Origin: Flammeovirgaceae bacterium
GTDB taxonomy: Bacteria > Bacteroidota > Bacteroidia > Cytophagales > MED-G16
Length of the DNA: 6,671 nt
Assembly (NCBI GenBank): GCA_002696995.1
Contig: NZUF01000025.1
Span: 48,569 to 55,239 of the forward strand
Direction: 5' to 3'
The notes under the pieces were generated by a model. The model had not been told where the DNA came from and searched no databases. It saw only the letters and a list, made by a program, of their open reading frames with translations. This document shows, piece by piece, positions 1 to 4,502 of this stretch. How positions within the stretch are numbered: the stretch's first letter is position 1; each line of letters starts with the position of its first letter. Made by a program: the position numbers and the translations under genes.

Positions 1-1
1 C

Positions 2-379
2 TAAACTAATAGAAATGAAATCTTTATTTTTTTTGATCTTAACATCTGAAACTAAATCTCTTTTTTTTAATGGCCAACTCATTTCTATTGTGAACTGAAC
101 ATAAAAAAGAGAATCATTTTTTTTATCTAAAATTTTACTTGACTCTAATTTGTACATCCATTTATATGAGCTATTATAATCTATAATTTCTTCATAGATA
201 GAATTCATATCTCTATGAATTATAGTCTCTGCTAAATACTCTTGTCTATCATCAAGTGTTTTTCTTAAAAATACCTTTATGTTATTTTCTTCTTTTTTTA
301 GTTTCCAATTAGTCTGATACAAATTACTAAAGCCTACTGAAGAAATAATTAGATTTAGAATTAAAAAAAATTTTAACAT
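2..379 (-). CDS. Secreted START-domain (lipid-binding fold) protein, N-terminal part, runs off the left edge
   Basis: An open frame reads leftward from an ATG at 379 and stays open for 126 codons to the window edge, so the C-terminus is missing. Residues 1-18 (MLKFFLILNLIISSVGFS) look like a Sec signal peptide, which places the mature protein in the periplasm or envelope. The mature part begins with a Trp (W25) and a basic/acidic segment followed by a predicted strand (IKVFLRK, 34-40). It ends in WPLKKRDLV (102-110). That last motif matches the Pro-x-x-x-Arg-Asp signature of START (StAR-related lipid transfer) domains, and the placement fits an N-terminal half of such a domain. START folds bind lipids or other hydrophobic ligands in a deep cavity; the ligand here cannot be predicted. 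The gene diverges from the exported protein at 440 across 60 bp. The START family call is fairly firm, while the physiological role is unknown. Confidence 0.72.
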   Translation of the reverse strand, partial: MLKFFLILNLIISSVGFSNLYQTNWKLKKEENNIKVFLRKTLDDRQEYLAETIIHRDMNSIYEEIIDYNSSYKWMYKLESSKILDKKNDSLFYVQFTIEMSWPLKKRDLVSDVKIKKNKDFISISL

Positions 380-439
380 ATTATATAAAATTTATTAAAT
401 TAAATTACATAGTAAATTATATATGGCATTTACATTAAA

Positions 440-2071
440 ATGAGGAGATTTATACACTTTCTAATTTTCATAATTCTTTTCGCCTATCAGAATTCTAATA
501 TTTTAGCACAATCTAATAATAATGATTCTTTAAGAACAGATTCAATCAATATTATTGATAAAAAAACTTTACAAAAGGAGTTATCATTCGAAATTATAAA
601 TTTGGCTATTAATAAAAACCAAATAGTTGAAAAAGAGAGCTTATTTATTCCATCAAACATAAAAATAAATGAGAGAGATACTCTTTCAATGATAATTCAA
701 CTAAAGGGGTACGGGAGTGAAATAATTTTTAATTATTATTTTAATGATAATCCTAACTTCAGGAAAATTGAAAATGGCAAAATAATTTATGATAAGAGCA
801 GTAAAAGAATATATTTTGAATTCATTCCAGATGACAATCAGGCTTTAAATAAATTCATTACTTGGAATTTATTTGCATATGAAAAAGAAATAGAACTGAT
901 GCGATATGACTTCCTTATAGAAATCAATAATCTTGAGTACCCTCCTAAAATCATAAATAAACAAATTGATAAAATTATTAGACAAAATTATTCTTTTAAT
1001 TATGTTCCCATTATCAATGATGGAGATAATGGTATACTCTTTGAATTAAAAACTGATGCTCCAATAGATAATTTCAATCCTATTACTGGAAATATAGACT
1101 GGAAAATAGACCCAAATAATATAGATGAATTAGAAAAGACTTTTAATTTTATACTTAAAGTATATAAAAAGAATAAACCTGAACTTTTTGATGTAGATAC
1201 ATTTAAAATTATATACTCAGAAAATAATTATGCTCCAGTATTTGGTAAAACTGCAAAATGGATTGTTGAAGAAGGTAATAATTATGAATATAAAATTCCT
1301 GTTGATGACCCTAATGTAAATGATTCAATTTTAATTGAAAATATAGGAGCTCAATTACCTCGAGGTATGAGTTTAGATAGTGAAAGTAAGACTATATATT
1401 TTGATGTTGATTATAATCATGTGGAGAGATCTAACTCAACACAAAATTATAATCTAGAACTAAAAGCATCTGACATATCTGGACTATCTTCTCAGATATC
1501 ACTTGATGTTGTGGTTATGAATACAATTAATCCTCAAAAAGTCAAAGAAAAAATATCAGAGTTAATAAGTGAATTAAATTCTCAGCAAAAAGGTTTAGAG
1601 GAAATTAACGAAAATCTGAAATGGATTGAAGCCACCTCAAAAAATAACAGAGTTATAAGAACTTTTTCTGCTGCAGGAATAACATTCCTAGGAGCTGTAG
1701 TAGGAGTTATATCTGCCAATTCAGAGGGTTCTAGGAAAGCAGTAAGATTAGCAGGACCAATTATTGGTGCTAGCGGTGCTGTACTATCTGTAATAAATGA
1801 AGTATTATCAAGAGATGATAATGAAATTAAAAACCTTCTCCAAGAGACTATAAAACTCCAATCAAATGTAAAAGCAAAGTATGACAGATTAAGTTTTTAT
1901 AATAGTTCTCAGAATACTAGTGATTTTCAGAATCAAGAAATTGATCTATTGATAAGAACAATTGAAAGTGACAGAGAAAGTCTAAATAAAAATTTATTCA
2001 CAATATCAGAGAATTATAAAATAATTATCTCTGAGAAAAGAATTAAAAACATGCTTGATAAAAGAAATTAA
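440..2071 (+). CDS. Exported multidomain protein with tandem Ig/cadherin-like domains and a helical C-terminus carrying a hydrophobic hairpin
   Basis: This 543-residue protein begins with a signal peptide (about 1-24, hydrophobic FIHFLIFIILFAY, likely cut after LAQ). Three beta-rich segments follow, at about 65-165, 167-260 and 263-361. The last two begin with the PPK(I) / APVF entry typical of cadherin-like and putative-Ig domains, and each has a late strand of the form x-I-x-[FW]-x-[IV]-[DP] (IYFEF at 124, IDWKID at 219, IYFDVD at 319). The C-terminal third differs: a charged helical segment (about 362-405), two Gly/Ala-rich hydrophobic stretches (about 408-427 and 434-455) split by NSEGSRK, then another long helical segment (about 459-540). 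There is no type IX secretion C-terminal domain and no lipobox. It is the first gene of a tight plus-strand cluster. Domain types are known binding or adhesion modules; the overall function is not recognised. A surface or envelope-anchored role is inference. Confidence 0.6.
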   Translation: MRRFIHFLIFIILFAYQNSNILAQSNNNDSLRTDSINIIDKKTLQKELSFEIINLAINKNQIVEKESLFIPSNIKINERDTLSMIIQLKGYGSEIIFNYYFNDNPNFRKIENGKIIYDKSSKRIYFEFIPDDNQALNKFITWNLFAYEKEIELMRYDFLIEINNLEYPPKIINKQIDKIIRQNYSFNYVPIINDGDNGILFELKTDAPIDNFNPITGNIDWKIDPNNIDELEKTFNFILKVYKKNKPELFDVDTFKIIYSENNYAPVFGKTAKWIVEEGNNYEYKIPVDDPNVNDSILIENIGAQLPRGMSLDSESKTIYFDVDYNHVERSNSTQNYNLELKASDISGLSSQISLDVVVMNTINPQKVKEKISELISELNSQQKGLEEINENLKWIEATSKNNRVIRTFSAAGITFLGAVVGVISANSEGSRKAVRLAGPIIGASGAVLSVINEVLSRDDNEIKNLLQETIKLQSNVKAKYDRLSFYNSSQNTSDFQNQEIDLLIRTIESDRESLNKNLFTISENYKIIISEKRIKNMLDKRN

Positions 2072-2085
2072 TATAAATCTACTCT

Positions 2086-2886
2086 ATGCTAGATATAGAA
2101 AGATTAAAACCAATACACGTAACAGACCTAATAAGAGTTGGCAGAGATAATGATGGAGGTTATATTATTCCTAAATCTATTATGCTAAAATCTAAGAGTT
2201 TACTCTCTTACGGCATCAACAAAGACTGGTCTTTTGAAAAAGATTTTAATTCAATAAACCCAAAATCTAAAGTTCACTGTTATGATCATACATTAACTTT
2301 TTTTTCTTTAATAGTATACACTTTTAAATCATTTCTAGGCATTATATTTAGATCATTAACCTTAGATAAAAAAAGATTAATCCATTCTTTAAATGGAATA
2401 AAAATCATTTCAGATTATTTCTCTTTTTTTAAAAACAATATTTATCACTATAAGAATAGAGTCTGGCACAATAATGATAAAAAAAGTGTAACTATCAAGG
2501 AGACCATAAAAAAAATAAACTCTGATAATATTTTTATAAAAATGGATATTGAAGGAGCCGAGTATAAAGTTTTTAACTCATTGTTTAATCCAGGCAACTC
2601 TATTATTGGAATGGCTGTAGAATTTCACGATATAGATAAAAATTCTAAAAATTTTAATGAAATAATTAATGAAATTTTAAAATATTATCATATTGTACAC
2701 ATTCACGGAAACAACTATAGTAATATTATTCCAAAGTATAATTTTCCAAATACAGTTGAAATAACATTTGCTAATAAATTAATGATAAAGGGAAAAATTA
2801 AAATGTCTGAAAAAGATTATCCAATAAAAAATCTAGATCAACCTAACCGTTTTTCTAAAAAAGATTATAGATTGAATTTTAATTAA
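2086..2886 (+). CDS. FkbM-family SAM-dependent methyltransferase
   Basis: This 266-residue cytoplasmic protein has no signal peptide or clear membrane segment. Its motifs run in the order expected for the FkbM (Methyltransf_21) family: RVGRDNDGGY (17-26), a nucleotide-binding strand and loop LSYGINKDWSFE (40-51), an acidic strand end CYDHT (65-69), the diagnostic IKMDIEGAE (151-159), VEFHDID (178-184), HIHGNNY (205-211) and a closing PNTVEITF (221-228). The family transfers methyl groups from S-adenosylmethionine, often to sugar hydroxyls in polysaccharide, glycan or natural-product synthesis; the acceptor here is unknown. It starts 14 bp after the exported protein and ends 9 bp before a small membrane protein, so co-transcription is likely. 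The ATG lies just before the conserved N-terminal motif and no purine-rich ribosome site is visible, which is usual for Bacteroidota. A link to glycan modification of the neighbouring exported protein or envelope is inference. Confidence 0.82.
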   Translation: MLDIERLKPIHVTDLIRVGRDNDGGYIIPKSIMLKSKSLLSYGINKDWSFEKDFNSINPKSKVHCYDHTLTFFSLIVYTFKSFLGIIFRSLTLDKKRLIHSLNGIKIISDYFSFFKNNIYHYKNRVWHNNDKKSVTIKETIKKINSDNIFIKMDIEGAEYKVFNSLFNPGNSIIGMAVEFHDIDKNSKNFNEIINEILKYYHIVHIHGNNYSNIIPKYNFPNTVEITFANKLMIKGKIKMSEKDYPIKNLDQPNRFSKKDYRLNFN

Positions 2887-2895
2887 ATTATTTGT

Positions 2896-3144
2896 ATGAA
2901 AAATAAATTAGATAACTATATAAGGATCTGTCTTGGTATAATCTCAGGATCTATCCTGTTAATTATCCTAATGGCAACAAGTCTTTTCACTTATATTATT
3001 TTTTTTGATAATAATGAGACAACGCAAGTGGAGCGGAGACAAGAACATGTCAATAATCATATAAAAGAAGCTGAAAAATTAGATGAAATAATAAAGGTTT
3101 TAGAAAAAATTAATTTGAATTTAGATGAGGAAAAAAATAAATGA
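2896..3144 (+). CDS. Small single-pass membrane protein with C-terminal amphipathic helix (first of a paralogous pair)
   Basis: This 82-residue protein is not recognised. It has a short basic N-terminus (MKNKLDNYIR), one hydrophobic segment (about 11-37, ICLGII to YIIFF) and a charged C-terminal helix (about 44-78) containing LDEIIKVLEKIN (62-73) with heptad-like hydrophobic spacing. By the positive-inside rule the N-terminus is probably cytoplasmic. The C-terminal helix resembles that of the next gene: residues 51-73 align without gaps to residues 65-87 of that protein, sharing H-xxx-H and D-x-IIK-xx-E-x-IN. It begins 9 bp after the methyltransferase and its last 20 bp overlap the next gene in a different frame, which suggests translational coupling. 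The size and duplication suggest a subunit of a membrane complex, but no function is known. The coding call rests on co-linearity, coherent membrane topology and the paralogous neighbour. Confidence 0.65.
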   Translation: MKNKLDNYIRICLGIISGSILLIILMATSLFTYIIFFDNNETTQVERRQEHVNNHIKEAEKLDEIIKVLEKINLNLDEEKNK

Positions 3145-3409
3145 ATTTTATAATTCAGATTTATATATTAAAATAACATATGGAATTCCAGCATTAATTA
3201 TTGGTGGTTTTACCTTTATTTTATTTTCTATTTTCTCTATCCAAATTATCCGTCAAACATTCTATGAAGGTGAAGATCTAGATTACGATCTAATGATTAA
3301 AGAATACAGATATAATCACAGATTATATCACGAAAAGGATATGGAAAGAATGGATAAGATTATAAAGCTTATGGAAGAAATAAATAAGAAGACAAAAGGC
3401 CTAGACTAA
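3125..3409 (+). CDS. Small single-pass membrane protein with C-terminal amphipathic helix (second of a paralogous pair)
   Basis: This 94-residue protein is not recognised by family. It has a polar N-terminus (1-16), a hydrophobic segment (about 18-42, YGIPALIIGGF to FSIQII), then a Tyr- and acid-rich stretch (EGEDLDYDL, 48-56) and a charged helix ending MDKIIKLMEEIN (76-87). The helix matches the upstream gene product in sequence and in distance from the C-terminus. The start chosen is the ATG at 3125, which lies inside the end of the upstream gene. The next in-frame Met lies beyond the membrane segment, so a later start would destroy the protein's architecture. A nearby ATG at 3141 is in another frame and closes quickly. 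The 20-bp overlap suggests coupled translation and roughly matched amounts of the two proteins. It is the last gene of the tight cluster; a 40-bp gap follows. Confidence 0.65.
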   Translation: MRKKINEFYNSDLYIKITYGIPALIIGGFTFILFSIFSIQIIRQTFYEGEDLDYDLMIKEYRYNHRLYHEKDMERMDKIIKLMEEINKKTKGLD

Positions 3410-3449
3410 TTTTAAATTATATTTAGGTTTAATAAATTATAAATAAACT

Positions 3450-4025
3450 ATGAAAAACATATTAAATATATCAATAATCACTCTTTTACTTTTTTCTTGT
3501 AATAATAAACCAGCTGTTTCAAATGACCCAATAACAATAGGGACTTTTAAAAATGATGCTGGAAAAGTAGTACCTATTACTATAGGTGAGATAACTAATC
3601 AACAAATTTGGCTCGATTATATCAAAGCTCATAATGAAAAAGATTTAGAAAAAATAGCAGAAATTAATGCTGAAAATTGGGAAGGATACACTGCAGACGG
3701 GAGTGTTGCTAAAAATAGTGATACTCATATAGCAATCTTAGATGACTGGTTTAAAAATGCAAGTCCTAGATGGGAAGTAAGGTGGATGATTGCTAACTCA
3801 TCAGAAAATGAAAATGGAGAGATAGAGCAATGGCTTACTACTGGAAATGACTTCTATGATGTTGATGCTGATGGTAATGATGTTTTTGAATATAACGTAC
3901 ATGATGTACAATTTAAAGATGGGAAAATTGTAAGAGTAAATGTTTATTCTAGAGCAAAAGAAAATGGATTAATTCAATATAATTACCAGCTTAGAAAACT
4001 AGACTCAAAAGAGTTTTCATACTAG
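3450..4025 (+). CDS. Lipoprotein with NTF2/SnoaL-like fold
   Basis: This 191-residue protein has a lipoprotein signal: hydrophobic residues 4-15 and a lipobox LFSC with the lipidated cysteine at 17, followed by NNKPAVSNDP. Being a Bacteroidota lipoprotein, it would sit in the inner or outer membrane facing the periplasm or the surface. From about residue 50 the sequence follows an NTF2/SnoaL-like alpha+beta cone: an opening helix (IWLDYIKAHNEKDLEKIAEI), a Trp-containing segment, a helix (HIAILDDWF), then strands WEVRWMIAN, EQWLTTGNDFYDV, FEYNVHDVQFKDGKIVRVNVYSR. The Asp-Gly-Lys-Ile turn before a late strand is typical of this fold. NTF2-like folds serve as enzymes, binding domains or scaffolds, so no reaction can be assigned. 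It lies 40 bp after the small membrane protein pair and could be read from the same transcript or its own promoter. It is convergent with ssrA, separated by a hairpin terminator. Confidence 0.75.
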   Translation: MKNILNISIITLLLFSCNNKPAVSNDPITIGTFKNDAGKVVPITIGEITNQQIWLDYIKAHNEKDLEKIAEINAENWEGYTADGSVAKNSDTHIAILDDWFKNASPRWEVRWMIANSSENENGEIEQWLTTGNDFYDVDADGNDVFEYNVHDVQFKDGKIVRVNVYSRAKENGLIQYNYQLRKLDSKEFSY

Positions 4026-4045
4026 TTATTAGTATTTTAAAATTT

Positions 4046-4083
4046 AAATAATAAACTCACTAAATCTAGTTGGTTTATTATTT
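4046..4083. terminator. Bidirectional hairpin terminator between the lipoprotein gene and ssrA
   Basis: AAATAATAAAC (4046-4056) is perfectly complementary to GTTTATTATTT (4073-4083), giving an 11-bp stem. Inside the 16-nt loop, ACTA (4059-4062) can also pair with TAGT (4067-4070) across a small internal mismatch. The 3' arm is U-rich on both strands, so it can act as stem and weak U-tract. It begins two bases beyond the tmRNA 3' end and lies 20 bp after the lipoprotein stop, the right place to end both convergent transcripts. The stem is AT-rich, so efficiency is uncertain. Confidence 0.6.
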
Positions 4084-4084
4084 G

Positions 4085-4449
4085 TGGAGTCGGCGGGATT
4101 CGAACCCGCGTCCAGCTATGGAAATAATATTCCGTCTACATGCTTAGATAATTTTTAATTTTCGAGATAAAGCAGGGAAATATCAACCAACATTTATCCT
4201 TATCTACTTAATTTCCTGTAAGTAACCATAGAAAAAAACATACAGTAGATCTCCATATGACACCATATTAATTAATCGAAGATCACCAATTAACTATGAT
4301 GTGGTTATTTAAATTCTTAGAATTTAAACTGCCATAGCGTATTCGTATTTACGTTCGCCGTTTATAAAGTTTAGCATTTGATTACGGATGTTACCTTCAC
4401 CCGACATGCAAAAATAAAATTTGTCATACTGTCAATTCCAGTCGACCCC
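4085..4449 (-). ncRNA. ssrA: tmRNA (transfer-messenger RNA, one-piece)
   Basis: Read on the minus strand, the gene starts GGGGTCG (4449-4443) and ends CGACTCC plus discriminator A (4092-4085). These ends form a 7-bp acceptor stem with one G-U pair. A T-arm adjoins it: GCGGG / CCCGC (4109-4105 and 4097-4093) closing the loop TTCGAAT. The 5' part continues with the conserved GGAATTGACAG-type segment of tmRNA. A short internal frame at 4359-4324 encodes the degradation tag and ends in TAA. The 3' CCA is not fully encoded (the genome continues C-A-A), so it would be added by tRNA nucleotidyltransferase. With SmpB, tmRNA frees ribosomes stalled on broken mRNAs and tags the nascent peptide for proteolysis. 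Ends are assigned from the acceptor pairing. It is one continuous piece, not permuted, and diverges from dnaX. Confidence 0.96.
4324..4359 (-). other. tmRNA tag-peptide reading frame (GERKYEYAMAV, stop TAA)
   Basis: The likely resume codon is GGC (4359-4357), preceded by TAAAC, which resembles the U-A-x-x-C context just before the resume codon in other tmRNAs (UAGUC in E. coli). Reading on gives Gly-Glu-Arg-Lys-Tyr-Glu-Tyr-Ala-Met-Ala-Val and then TAA (4326-4324). A first residue of Gly is usual for tags of Bacteroidota. The Tyr-Ala-x-Ala pattern fits a proteolytic degron. The last residue is Val where Ala is common. Confidence 0.8.
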
Positions 4450-4460
4450 AAAAAACAAAG

Positions 4461-4478
4461 AACAATATTGTTGCGCAA
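4461..4478. repeat. Two overlapping perfect palindromes in the ssrA-dnaX divergent region
   Basis: AACAATATTGTT (4461-4472) is a perfect 12-bp palindrome and TTGCGCAA (4471-4478) is a perfect 8-bp palindrome. They share two bases. Together they fill most of the space between the two divergent genes and touch the ssrA -7 box. They could be a regulator site or a hairpin in the ssrA leader; nothing here identifies a binding protein. Confidence 0.5.
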
Positions 4479-4498
4479 ATCTAATTTATTTAATTTAC
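4468..4498 (+). promoter_or_regulatory. Possible dnaX promoter (TTG, 20-nt spacer, TAATTTAC)
   Basis: TTG at 4468-4470 and TAATTTAC at 4491-4498 are separated by 20 nt, near the spacing of Bacteroidota -33/-7 promoters. The -7 candidate matches TAnnTTTG at five of its six fixed positions up to the last two bases only loosely (TAnnTT kept, TG replaced by AC). Transcription would begin at or very near the GTG start. AT-rich sequence yields such matches by chance, so this is tentative. Confidence 0.22.
4476..4483 (-). promoter_or_regulatory. Probable ssrA promoter, -7 box TAGATTTG
   Basis: On the minus strand the eight bases read TAGATTTG, an exact match to the TAnnTTTG -7 element used by the primary sigma factor of Bacteroidota. 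Initiation a few bases downstream would fall near 4470 and give a leader of about 20 nt before the mature tmRNA 5' end at 4449, to be removed by RNase P. No clear TTG-type -33 element is visible at the expected distance, which would lie inside the start of dnaX. Confidence 0.45.
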
Positions 4499-4502
4499 AT
4501 CC

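Noticed and set aside
380..439. Promoters in the 60-bp divergent gap between the START-domain gene and the 440 gene
   Set aside because: No TAnnTTTG box with a TTG at suitable spacing could be found on either strand; only generic AT-rich sequence is visible.
3141..3144. ATGA stop/start overlap at 3141 as the start of the second small membrane protein
   Set aside because: That ATG is in a different frame and its frame closes quickly. The ATG at 3125 gives the full protein with a membrane segment.
3858..3890. EF-hand-like calcium loop DVDADGNDVFE in the lipoprotein (residues 137-147)
   Set aside because: The acidic residue needed at position 12 is displaced by one and there is no flanking helix pair; it sits in a predicted beta-turn of an NTF2-like domain.
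4085..4110. A tRNA gene, suggested by the TTCGAAT T-loop and acceptor-like end
   Set aside because: The T-arm and acceptor stem pair with a 5' end some 350 nt away and enclose a tag frame, so they belong to the tmRNA, with no anticodon arm nearby.
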